A stretch of DNA of 64,000 nt from contig BSBM01000442.1 of NCBI GenBank assembly GCA_027924585.1, forward strand, positions 2,976,001 through 3,040,000. The letters are read 5' to 3'. The translations under genes and the position numbers were made by a program. Under the pieces are notes generated by a model. The model saw nothing but the letters and a program-made list of their open reading frames with translations, was not told the DNA's origin and searched no databases. Shown piece after piece: positions 33,921 to 45,047 of the stretch (positions are counted from its first letter, which is position 1; each line of letters begins with the position of its first letter). The stretch is from Larix kaempferi (lineage: Eukaryota > Streptophyta > Pinopsida > Pinales > Pinaceae).

Positions 33921-34655
33921 TGTTAACACCCAAAAAGTGTTCACTACCTCATCTACCCCATTACATGGCTCATTTGTCCATTTTCCTACCATATTTCCCT
34001 TAAAAACTTTGAAAATCCCACTAAAAAGCCTCCAAAAGGCCTCCAAAAGGCCACAAAACCATCAAAAAACCTTAAAAAAGGCTAAAAAACCCCTTTTCCC
34101 TCCAAAAATATCCAAAATTCCTCTAAAATAGCAAAATCCCTCTAAAAAGGGAATAAAAAATATAAAATAATGAGGAAAAGGAGGAAAAAACCCTATACAG
34201 CTGCCCTAAACCATATGGTTCCCAAAACCATGGGCCAGCACTCCACCACCAAAAACTATAAATAGGTGATGGAGATCCCTTATTCCATATCCACAATCAA
34301 GTATACCCTTACTCTGCCAAAATCTCTCTTGAAACCCTAGCTCACCATTGAGCCACTTTCACCTTGAGAGCCCCTTTTGTCCCATTCCCACCATTGGAGA
34401 AAGAGAAGGAGCACATTGGAGCTTGGAGCAACCCTCTTGGACATTGCAAGAGCTTCACCAACCTTCACATTGAAGGTAATATTAATACAAAAACCATTAT
34501 TTACATCTTATTGTTTATGTTTCATGCACATGTTTTAGAGTAGTTTACATTTCTGTTTTAGGTTAATAATTTACATTTACTGAACTACTACTAAGGAGTC
34601 CATTCTCCTTAGTAGGTGCTCATTTGCACAGGCTAGGGGTAAAACCCTAGCTACA
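33921..34655 (+). repeat. TAT-1 3' LTR
   Basis: 735 bp. It matches the 5' LTR closely, with an extra copy of CCTCCAAAAGG near 34030 and about a dozen substitutions. TATA box at 34257-34265. Confidence 0.95.
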
Positions 34656-35508
34656 ATATAGATAACAATTCTTATAATGTTAGAACAAAAATCTAATTAT
34701 TTTGAAAACAAAGATATTTATAAACAAGGAAACATTGCATGTAAATTAGGAAGGCAATTAGCTAAAAATAAATGATAATGATGGCACTGTAAATGTATAC
34801 ACAGGAATTAAATAGTAAGTAAAAAACTTGAGAAAATTAGAATAATTTTATCTTCTCATTCACTTGGCTATTTGCCTATCTTGATCTATTCTACTTAATC
34901 TGTCTCTGTACTAGAGTACGATGTTGATCCTTTTTGCATGGGGAAAAATGCAGAGACTATTTTATTCAATCAGTTCGATTTATACATAATTATTAAATTA
35001 TTCAGGAAAACTGAAATAAAACTTAAATAGTAAAAGTTAAATAGACAAAAAAACTTTAAAATAAAAATAGATAAGACAATGGAACCTGTGAAAGACGATA
35101 GGGCCAACAAACACCCAAGGAGGCCTGTTCCTCCCAACCAGTTTCAGAATAAGCAACTCAACTGCTGGCTTCTAGTGAACCCCCGAGCCTGATTATTGAT
35201 CCAATAAATGGGTGGAATCTGTGTAGAAGCAAGGCACTCAAAAAATGCCTTCTCCACTCAGCATCAACCTCTTGAAATAAAATGCCTTCTCCACTCAGCA
35301 TCAACCTCCTGAACTCAATAAGAGTTTGGTAGACTCACAACATGATAAAAAACATAGCATATCCCCTCATCAAATATCTTGGGTGCAAACAAAGAAAAAC
35401 CCCAAGGTAAATTTCCTCGTCAGGAAAAGTGATGAACCTCAGTTCAATATTTGATGGCTATTATGTAGATTGCCTAGGTCTTTTAGTGGCCAGTTTGGAA
35501 TAAATGAG

Positions 35509-36198
35509 TGTTAAATTTTCAGAATTTACTTCAATTTGATCTAGGATCTTAACTGAGAGAACAACATGTACAACAAATCTACAACATATCAACCATGGAC
35601 ACAATAATGCAAGCACACAAGAGACACAGAGTTTACTTAGGGAAAACCATAAAGGTGAAAAACCCCAATAACTTCCTCAGAGATAGATAGAGCAATGATA
35701 CAACCAGAATACAAGAGATAGTCTTCTCCTAGCAGCAGAGCCTCCTCCTCCACAAGTGCGCCACTCTCCAAAGTGTGAGTGAGAGAATAGAATGTGTAAA
35801 ATGAGAGAGACACACTCTCTATTTATACACTAACTTGACTTGACCTTTACTCAACTAGGTCAGCCTCAACTTAACCACTTAACATAATGCTGACTGGGCC
35901 GACCCCCACTAGGGTGGTCTAATAACCCTTTGAACCACATGGTCGACCCCCAATAGGTTGGTCTAATAACCCTTTGACCCACATGACTTATACTGGGCCG
36001 ACCCCAACAAGGTGGTCTAATAACCCATCAAGTATAAGTTACGACACTTACAATATAAATGATGACACTTTCGTATAGAGGAATAATAACATCTCTATAG
36101 GAATACAACCACTTCCGTCTAGATGAATAATAACATCTCTATAGGAATACAATATACATATATGTGAAATACATTCCAAAGTTACATATACATCAACA
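35509..36198 (-). repeat. COP-B 3' LTR
   Basis: 690 bp; in reverse it starts TGTTGATGTATATG and ends AATTTAACA. It keeps the three GGTCTAATAACCC-type units (reverse of those in COP-A). Confidence 0.93.
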
Positions 36199-36429
36199 CT
36201 CCCTCTTAACTAGGAAGGTATTTCTCGACATAGGTCTTATAGCACAAGTCATCTTCTCCGGATCATCGTCACTAGATAATCATCATCGAGTCATCATCAT
36301 CATCACTACTGCTGCTATCTCAATCAATCTCTGAATCTACTCGTCATAGGAAGTTCTACAGAGCCAGTCCTTTTTCATACTGGATGTAGGCCCACCACCT
36401 GCAGGTCTTCGTCATCACTGGCCATACTG

Positions 36430-37440
36430 TGGAATCTTCAGGACTTATTATGTGTGTCACAAAACCTGGCTGCAACATCCCAGGCTATTACGAGCACACA
36501 GCTCTACCTGTCGGATCTCCCAGAAGCACATTACATGTGACCCATCACAAAACCTGGATGAAGTATCCCAGGCTGTTACAAGCACACAACTCTACCTGTT
36601 GAATCTCCCAGGAGCACATTACATGTGATCTCACCACAAAACCTGGCTGAAGCATCCCAGGATGTTACGAGCACACAGTTCTACCTGTTGGATATCTCAG
36701 GAGCACATTACATGTGGTCCACCACAAAACGTGGCTGAAGCATCTGAGGCCTTTTTCATCCTGTCCAGATCTCCCAGGAGAAAATTACATGTGGTCATGG
36801 CAAAACCTGGCTGAAGCATCTCAGGCCTTTTTAATCCTGTCCAGATCTCCCCGAAGCAAATTACATGCCATAGGACAAAACCTCGCAAGAGCATCTCAGG
36901 ATGTTACGGGTACACAACTATGACCTGAAGATCTCCTAGGGCACAAATTATATGTCCTCCCAGATCAATGTCTCGAAAGATCATCCCAGGCTGTTACGGG
37001 TACACAACTCCGACCTATAGGATCTCCCAGACATGCTCATCTGCACAACCTGATCCACGAACACAAAGTATCATCCTGATACTCACCATACATCATCCTG
37101 ATGTACACATGATCATCTTGCCGATCATCATCACTGCATCATCCTGCTGCATGTCATCTGGAGAAGCTCATCATCCACGATCATCCTGATCATACAATGC
37201 ATCCACCTGATGCATACCAAGTATCTACCTGATACATATCATCATACATGATCTACCTGATCATACAATGTATCCACCTAATACATATCAACATACATGA
37301 TCTCAGTATCCACCTGATACATATACAGATACATGGTCCAAGCATCCAACATGATGCATATATATATAAATGATCCAACTAATCATAAAAAGCATCCAAC
37401 ATGATGCATATATACATATACAGAGTAGTAACTGGAGCAT
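36430..37440 (-). repeat. COP-B 3' repeat fields
   Basis: About 36430-37030 is a tandem array of ~85-90-bp units containing ACAAAACCTGG, GTTACGAGCACACA and ATCTCCCAGGAGCACATTAC. Two units (36720-36880) are variants with CCTTTTT(C/A)ATCCTGTCCAG. 37030-37440 is the GATCATC/TACCTGATACAT field. Both correspond to 6930-7930 of COP-A. Confidence 0.8.
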
Positions 37441-37731
37441 GGTCCTGATGCTCATCATCCATGATCCTCCTGATCATCATAGCATCGTCCTCTTCAGATC
37501 ATCTCATCATCCACGAAGCACAACCCAGATGCACATCATCCAACACTTACACCACGGTCATGGGAGAACACATCTACCACCATTCAGGGAAGGCTCCATC
37601 CCTTACTTTTTCACCATGGGAGAACACATCTACCACCATGTGAAAAATGGATCAGCAATTACATCACGACCAAGGGAGAACATATCAACCATGTTAGAAA
37701 AGCTCATGTGCATCTGCATCTTCCGGACTCA

Positions 37732-38745
37732 TCACTTCCCTTTGGAAGGAACCTTGATTTGAAGTGCACCAAGCCTCTCTCTGAAGTAATCAAACTGCAC
37801 TCTGGCCAACGGCTTAGTCAATACATCTGTAACCTTCTCATCTGTCGCAACATACTCTGATTCGGCTGTACTCAGTGCTACGCAAGACTGCTTCCTGCTA
37901 AACCAAGAGATCACACCTGATCCCATACTAAAGCAACACCCAGAAGTGCTCTTCCTATCTGTAGCACTGCATGCCCAATCTGAATCAACATAACCCTGTA
38001 GGTTAAACTTTTGATTCGCATCATACTTGAGTCCATAATCAACCGGATCAGATGGAGCATCACACAGAAGCTTCAGGTTCGATTCCATAGGTGTGGCCAT
38101 AGCCTTGCAGTCCATCATCCCGAACCTCTTCAGGATCTCTACTGCATACATCCCTTGTCCAAGGAAGATTCCATCTACACTCTGCCACACATTCATGCCA
38201 AAAAAAAATAGTGCATCATCCCCAAGTTCTTCTACTCGAACTCGGCAGCAAGCTTCCGCTGCATGTCGGCAATCAATCTATCCTCACCTGTTACGAACAG
38301 GTCATCCATATACAAAAGTAGTATCACTGGATTTCCTTCCTCAACCTTGTAGTAAAGGTTGGAATCCGCTTTACTCTTGGTAAATCCCAAACTGGATAGA
38401 AATATGTCTATCCTACCATACCAAGTTCTGCACATATATGACTCCCTATCATGTGTCTCAGAACCAAGTGGATTCTCCACATACATTTCTTCTTCAACTA
38501 CACCATTCAAAAAGGCTGTCTTGAAATCCATCTGGTGTATCTTCCACTTCATCACTGCAGCCAGAGCAAGTACGGATCTAATGGAAGTGTATCTGGCTAC
38601 AGGAGCAAAAGTCTCTATGCTACCACCTGCAGCATGTTTGATCTTGTAGATCCTATTGGAAGTCACTACAGACTACCCTTTGTGACTGCATCCCAAACAT
38701 CTTTGTGATCGACTGGTACTCCTCAATCATGGCATTCTTCCCAAA
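37732..38745 (-). pseudogene. COP-B reverse transcriptase/RNase H remnant
   Basis: On the - strand: IEEYQSI-like start near 38740, ETFAPVARYTS, MKWKIHQMD, catalytic YMDD intact (38301-38312), frame change at an A-rich run near 38200-38208, then IFLGQG, YVDSDWACSATDRKST, STAESEYVATDE and DVLTKPLA. RT lacks the segments COP-A lacks (after GSIE, after YMCR, after EYVA). It also lacks 165 nt that COP-A has between DAPSDPVD and YGLKYD. That junction is an 8-bp repeat, CGGTTGAT, present at both edges in COP-A (6257 and 6422). No activity is expected. Confidence 0.88.
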
Positions 38746-41634
38746 TCCAGGGAACTTCAATATCTTCAATATTTTCAATAGATAACTTTGTTGCTGAACA
38801 AATGTTGTAGTCCTTCTTTTGTAGGTGATGGTATATGATCTTTCCTACACAACAAGTTAAATTGCATGATTAGAAAACATCTCATAGTTTTCAGAACAAA
38901 TTCTTACACATAAAGAAATATGTCATACAGTCATGCAATTATCTTAGCCAATGCTTCAATACAACATTTATCCATATTCCGTAACTTTCTAGATGCCTTC
39001 CAATCTCTACCAGAACATTGTTAAGAGTGTGCACAACTCCTAACATGTCAGCAAAGAGGTTTCATTCTAGATAAGTAGCAATGGAATGTTGTACAGTGCC
39101 ATAGGCCACTTACCCATGTATATTAGTAGTATATTGTTCATCAATGCAACTATTCTAATATGCATAATACACAACCTAATTCTAGGAACATAAGCATATA
39201 CATCATTGAATAAAATTATGTAAGAAATGACAATTCAAATACTTATCTTTGTTTGGTTGCTAGGTGGACTCCCTCTGAATCTTTGCAACTCCATTCTGAT
39301 GTGGATTGTGAGAAGTGGTCAACTCCCTCTGAATATCTTCATCCTTGCAGAAACTCTTGAAGTGTGCTCCTTTGCTTTCTTGCAGGAACAACTGGAGTGT
39401 GCTCCCTCTTGATATTTGCTTCCTGGATTACCTGTCCTTGAACTTACAACCATCCTTAATCACTATGCATTCTTATTAGTATCATCATTGTGTTATCCTT
39501 GAGGACTCATACATAATCACACATTTATTAGTATAATCTTAATACTATCAAAACACAATAGTCTTAAACATGTATAGTCATGATCATTCACATATAATAA
39601 ACATTAGTATTCAAGGTTTCAAAGAAGTCTTCTTTTACTCATGCATATTCTTATTTTATCATAGGACTCTTCTGATTAGTTAAATCATCAATGCATAAAC
39701 CCATGATTGCTCAAACCTATACCTTCATGATTCTTCTAGTTAGTCATATCATCAATTATGGTAAGAAACATAATATGCATACATCCATGACTATTCAAAC
39801 CTATGAATTCATGAATAATCATTATCAACAACACAACATTATAAGATCCTAACACAAGGTAGGATTCTAGCTTGATATAGGAAAAACATACATGGATTAG
39901 CATGCTAGCTAGATATGTCTAACATACCCGCATAATGTCTTCTGGTTCTCTTCAGTGACTTGTGCTAGTAACCTGCATGTCTCATAAGTTAACCATTGTA
40001 GAACCAAGTTATACATACCTCGTAAGTATATCTTCTATGTGATCCATGAAAATGGATGAATCTTTGTATTCATGTCACCATGATCATATGTTCTTGAAGT
40101 AGAACATGATTTGTCTTTCTTGGTGTAACTTTTATGTTAGCAGACAACATAAACCTCATACAACACCATAATGCATTAGTACAATCATAAGTGTCAACAC
40201 CCTAACCAATGAATATCTTCTATCATGCATTCATAATTTTGTTAAGGTGATATGACAAATCTCAAATCAAGATTGTACTAACCATAATAATCATGAAGAC
40301 AAACATACTATAAAATTAAACATGAACAAATCTCGAAACATACCTCGATGAGTCATACCTGTCGAGATTGCTTGTAATCTTCTTATGTAAGGCCATAGCC
40401 TCATCTCCCTTTGAAACAGGAACTTCTTCACTTATGCAGGTGACCAATCCAACTTCTTATAGGATTAACCCAATCGACTTGATTTGAAAGAAATGGACCT
40501 GGAGCTGGATTAGGGTTTGTCAAAGAAACCCCCAAAATTCAAATTTTGAATTTCAAACTTCTGAAAGGATAGAAATATGTGCCTTGATGAGCTGATCAAG
40601 CTGGTATATTCAGAATTTGAAAACTGCAAAGTTTATCTCCTCAATTTCGCCTTTGAAACTTCCAGATTCACTGGATGTGACCCTAAACTGGGGTTTGATG
40701 AAGCCCACTCTTCTACCCAATAAAAATGTTTGATACAAAGCTATAAGCTTCTATTTTTATGAGGAGCTTCCAGTCGTGGTCACAGATTTAAAAAATTCCC
40801 ATTTTTGCGGAAGCCCTAATTTTTCACTTTTCTGATCAAAGTCCCGAACTAAGGTCTGATCAAGCCCGGCCTTCTGCCCAACCAAAAATTCTGATCTTGG
40901 TCTCTAAATTTTTATTTTGATGAGTAGAATTCAGCTGTGGTCTCCTATTACAAAAATTCCAACTTTATCCGAAACCCTAAATTCCGGAAGCCATGAATGA
41001 AGGTGCTCAAAAATAATTATGCTTTGACAGAAATATGTACCTGATTGTTTCTAGTGTAACTCCAAACTTTTCGATCCACAGGGTCTGAAATGTTTTCTTG
41101 AGATAGTCCGACCTGTCATATTTCCATCCCGATAGGTCTGACCTCAATTGGATTCTTTGAGAGAGAGTTATTCCAAGTGTCGTAACGTGACCTGTTTATG
41201 GGATAAAACAAGAGAGCGAACTTGTACGGCGTGCCACGTGTCACTGGTTCAACTTAGGCCTCTGAAATGTTTTCCTGAGATAGTAAAGTCTATGTACTAC
41301 CTGTCACTTTTTACAAAATTTCATTTGGAGCTTCCTAGCCCAAGTTATGACCTTTTTCGCAAGGTCATCGGATTTTGACACATATCTGGAAGAGGCAGAA
41401 ACCCTATATTGTATAGATCATAAATCACAAAGTACAACGAATTAGAGGTTGTCCTTTGGACACAAGGTACATGGTGATCTGATATTTGACCTGTAAAAGT
41501 TTTAGACCCGAAAACTTCACCAAAATAGATTTATAGCGAAAGTGCTACGATGACTGGTTTTTGCTATATCAAGCCCTAGCATCGTAAGTGCAACAAGTGT
41601 CATACATGCCAATATCATGCCTTCTTTCAAGCTA
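38746..41634 (-). other. COP-B non-coding interior
   Basis: Counterpart of 2761-5567 in COP-A, reversed, with no gag, protease or integrase motif. The similarity is continuous and of the same order as that between the LTRs. Confidence 0.75.
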
Positions 41635-41646
41635 GCTTTGATACCA
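41635..41646 (-). promoter_or_regulatory. COP-B primer-binding site
   Basis: Reverse strand reads TGGTATCAAAGC directly after the 5' LTR. It matches the initiator-Met site of COP-A with one change. Confidence 0.85.
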
Positions 41647-42622
41647 TGTTAACTTTTCAGAATTTACTTCAATCTAATCTAGGATCTTAACTGAGAGAAC
41701 AACATGTACAGCAAATCTACAGCATATCAATCACGGACACAATAATGCAAGCACACAAGAGACACAGAGTTTACTTGGGGAAAACCATAAAGGTGAAAAC
41801 CCCAATAACTTCCTCAGAGATAGATAAAGAAATGATACAACCAGAATACAAGAGATAGTCTTCTCCTAGTAGCAAAGCCTCCTCCTCCACAAGTGTTCCA
41901 CTCTCCAAAGTGTCAGTGAGAGAATAGAATGTGTAAAATGAGAGAGACACACTCTCTATTTATACACTAACTTGACTTGACCTTTACTCAACTAGGTCGG
42001 CCTCAACTTAACCACTTAACATAATGCTGACTGGGCCAACCCCCACTAGGGTGGTCTAATAACCCTTTGACCCACATGACTTATACAGGGCCGACCCCAA
42101 CAAGGTGGTCTAATAACCCATCAAGTATAAGTTACGACACTTACAATATAAATGACGACACTTCCGTATAGAGGAATAATAACATCTCTATAGGAATACA
42201 ACCACTTCCGTCTAGAGGAATAATAGCATCTCTATAGGAATACAATATACATATATGTGAAATACATTCCGAAGTTACATATACATCAACAATGAGCCTC
42301 AAGCTCCAGTCCCATCTTTCAGGGCACTATGACCACATTTCAGGGGAGTTGTCCCATACCAACAGCTAGTTAGTTGCATCATGATGCTACCACTTGTCCA
42401 TTGCCTTCTACCCTATATTCCATTCCACCTAGTGGATCAGTAACCACTCTTTCAACAGTCCTCATAGGTGTTTGTCTCCTATTTTATTTATTTAATAATA
42501 ATATATTGTGCAAATTACAGTTATCCTTGGTCACCCGTCCAACATAAAACTTTACAATAAAAGTTATAATAATGTTTGCTAACACAAAATGTTTTCCAGC
42601 TAAAAGGGTATGTTACAGGGAA

Positions 42623-42950
42623 CTGAAGGTATTCTTGGGGAAAATCCAAGAAGTATGCAACTATCTAGCGCGGGTGCTTCCACAATCCCATCAAAGCCAC
42701 CCAATGATAAAATGAATTTTGGAAACTAAGATAGTTCTTCAATTATAATGTGCAAAGGGTTAATAGTTTCCAATGGTAAGGGGGGAGAATGTAGCTTGAA
42801 ATACATGGGTGGATATGTCAAACTAGAAGTCTCAACCTATGAGTTGACCATTAAATGAGATTGTGTCCCTTATACTAGTAAATCACATCTAATAGAAGGA
42901 TTAAAGCAAGGTGCTTATGTATATGGAATTTTGAAGGCTAGGTGAATATG
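42623..42950. other. Unclassified flank of CHR-S
   Basis: Pre-insertion DNA to the right of the solo LTR; the right TSD GGGAA is 42618-42622. No gene seen. Confidence 0.5.
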
Positions 42951-43354
42951 CCGAAGATGATGACGATGATGATGATGAAGATGATGATGATCATGATGAC
43001 GATGGTGATGATGATGATGAAGAAGATGATGTTGATGGATATGTTGATTAGGAAGAGGGTGATGATGATGATGATGGTGCTAGTGATGACAACAACAACG
43101 CTGATGGTGATGATTAGGATGATGATGATGAATCCGACGACCTCGCCATACCACTGATGGCAAGAGGCATTGGATATAAGACTTCTTATAATGTAGTTTT
43201 GGTAGGATATTCGATGCCCCCCTTCAAAAGAATCTGACAAGCTCGCCAAACCACCGACGCCAAACGCCGTCGGTATTTCCAGGTATCTGCGTCGGATATC
43301 CTACAACGATGATGATGATCATCGTCATGATGATGATGATGATGATGATGATGA

Positions 43355-43385
<31 letters not shown>

Positions 43386-43650
43386 CGACAACGACTATGA
43401 TGATGATGATGATGATGATGAAGATGGCGTTGATGATTATGATTATCATGATGACGATGCTGTCGATGATGATGTTGATGATGATGAAGATGGTGATGAC
43501 GACGACGATGATGATGATGATGAATACGATGATGAATATCATTACGATGATGATGATGAAGATGAAGATGAAGATGATGGTGATGAATATGATGATGATG
43601 ATGATGAAGATGATGATGATGATGAAGATGATGATGATTATGATGATGCG
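42951..43650. repeat. (GAT)n trinucleotide microsatellite, compound
   Basis: GATGAT-dominated tracts at about 42951-43135 and 43305-43650 are split by a segment with two related copies of TC(C/T)GACGACCTCGCC-like text (near 43133 and 43229). Long open frames of poly-Asp, poly-Met or poly-Ile in every frame are by-products of the repeat and not genes. Confidence 0.9.
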
Positions 43651-44410
43651 TCTAGTCTAACCATGCCAAATTTTAGTCCAAGCCAACACATATTTAAAAA
43701 CATTCAACATTGTCCCCATGTACTAGCATATTAATTAATCTATATTTATAGTTTTTGATGCTCTAATTGTTAGTGTCAGTCATGTTTGATTATGGAAACT
43801 CTCCCACACTATCAATGCATGCGTCTAGTGTAACCATGCCAAATTTCAGTCCAATCCAACACATATTTAAAAAAATTCAATGTTGGCTCCATGTAGCACA
43901 TCAATTAATCTATAGGTATGGTTTTTGATGCTCGAATTGTTAGTTTTAGTCATGTTTGAGTCTGGAAACCCTCCCACACAGTCAATGCATGGGTCTAGTC
44001 TAACCATGCCAAATTTTAGTCCAATCCAACACATATTTAAAAAAATTCAACGTTGGCCCCATGTACCACATTGATTAATCTATAGGTATGGTTTTTAATG
44101 CTCGAATTGTTAGCGTAAGTCATGTTTGATTCTGGAAACCCTCCCACATCGTTAATGCATGCGTCTAGTCTAACCATGCCAAATTTCAGTCCAAGCCAGC
44201 ACATATTTAAAAAAATTCAACGTTGGCCCCATGTACCACATTAATTAATCTATAAGTATGGTATTTGATTCTCCAATGGTTAGTGTCAGTCATGTTTGAG
44301 TATGGAAACCCTCCCACATCATTAATGCATGCGTCTAGTAGATAACCATGCCAAATTTCAGTCCAAGCCAGAACAAATTTAAAAAAATTCAATATTGAAC
44401 CTGTGTAGTA
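43648..44410. repeat. ~170-bp satellite array, about 4.5 units
   Basis: Units begin GCGTCTAGT(C/G)TAACCATGCC at 43648, 43821, 43991, 44161 and 44331: steps of 173, 170, 170 and 170. The last is truncated. Each carries TTTAAAAA(A/C)ATTCAA and ends TCAATGCAT or TTAATGCAT. The first unit fuses directly to the GAT microsatellite. Confidence 0.92.
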
Positions 44411-44793
44411 CATGATCAAGCATGCCATTTGGGTTAGCATGATAATTGTGCATTTTCTTACTGAGATTCTCTTTGTTTTGAGAATAATTTAATATTCTCT
44501 ACTAAACAAGGTCAACCACGTGAAGGTGGAAGCTCCTATGGCCCCTCCCCCCCTCACATCACTCTCAATTCCTCATAACCTGATAAAATCTATGTAAAAA
44601 AAATGAAATGTGTTTTTTGTCATACTTTATAAGAAGCAATGTTTCTAATTATAACATATTCCAACATAGAGGAAAATGGAAAAAACACTAAGAAACAATT
44701 AATTAATACGTACCAATAAAATTCAATATTTATATTGCAATATATCAAATCAAAATATATAGAGTAGATATATTCAGGCATACCTCGTACACT
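44411..44793. other. Unclassified DNA
   Basis: No gene, repeat or element end recognised. Confidence 0.5.
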
Positions 44794-45047
44794 TCAATGG
44801 ACTTGATCATCATCTTCTTCATCCAAGTCATCATCTGTATCATCCGATCTAGAGTCAACATTGTAAGGATTGGCCATATCATCATCGTCATCGATGTCAG
44901 TTATTATCATCATGTCATCGTCGATATCATCTTCATGGACATTGTCTGCTACATTATCTGATTAGACTAATTCTTTGACATCTTCTTTTGGAACATGATC
45001 ATCTAACTCATGTTGATCATATTCAACGTTGTCTTATTCTTTGAGAC
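44794..45047 (-). pseudogene. Acidic C-terminal coding remnant, cut by CHR-1
   Basis: On the - strand one frame runs from the CHR-1 boundary to a TGA at 44794-44796 with only two internal stops. It encodes an Asp/Glu-rich tail (VHEDDIDDDM, IDDDDDMANPYNV, DDTDDDLDEEDDDQVH). The N-terminal part is missing because CHR-1 inserted at 45048. Acidic tails like this occur in plant transposases and chromatin proteins; no family can be named. Unlike the nearby microsatellite, its codons are mixed, so it is probably former coding sequence. Confidence 0.4.

Larger units (their letters stand above)
17511..34655 (+). mobile_element. TAT-1, Ty3/gypsy (Tat-type) LTR retrotransposon
   Basis: A 17.1-kb element with LTRs at 17511-18235 and 33921-34655 and a perfect TSD ATATA (17506-17510 and 34656-34660). 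The order gag, protease, RT, RNase H, integrase is Ty3/gypsy. A second RNase H, an antisense ORF in the 3' region, a large leader and a GGGGGCAA-type polypurine tract fit the Tat/Ogre group of plant elements. The LTRs differ at only about a dozen sites by eye (near 2%) plus an 11-bp indel, so it is among the younger insertions here. Gag and pol still contain several stops and three frame changes. A 1.5-kb solo LTR (19738-21265) lies in its leader. Confidence 0.95.
35509..42291 (-). mobile_element. COP-B, second copy of the COP-A copia family
   Basis: A 6.8-kb element in reverse with a perfect TSD ATGAG (35504-35508 and 42292-42296). LTRs: 35509-36198 (3' LTR) and 41647-42291 (5' LTR, 645 bp, one tandem unit shorter). 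The polypurine tract is at 36199-36207. It is collinear with COP-A throughout, including the gag-less interior and the shortened RT/RNase H, so both descend from the same defective progenitor. It sits inside the solo LTR CHR-S. Confidence 0.95.
14562..42617 (-). mobile_element. CHR-S, solo LTR of long-LTR chromovirus, split by two insertions
   Basis: The left end TGTAACATCTCAT (14562) and right end GTATGTTACA (42617) are the two termini of one LTR in reverse, flanked by a perfect 5-bp TSD GGGAA (14557-14561 and 42618-42622). Segments 14562-17510, 34661-35508 and 42297-42617 match, in order and reversed, the CHR-2 LTR (57915-62200). Examples are GGGGTCCTA(C/T)GGA(C/T)GCC near 14835 and the GTACTCTAGTACAGAGA equivalent near 34905. 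Without TAT-1 and COP-B the LTR is about 4.1 kb. No primer-binding site or coding region accompanies it, so this is a solo LTR left by LTR-LTR recombination. Short ORFs inside, such as near 16298-16579, are LTR sequence and not genes. Confidence 0.9.

Noticed and set aside
43309-43734. 141-codon Asp-rich ORF (and poly-Met, poly-Ile frames on both strands)
   Set aside because: It is a translation of the (GAT)n microsatellite; every frame is open because the repeat has no stop codon.
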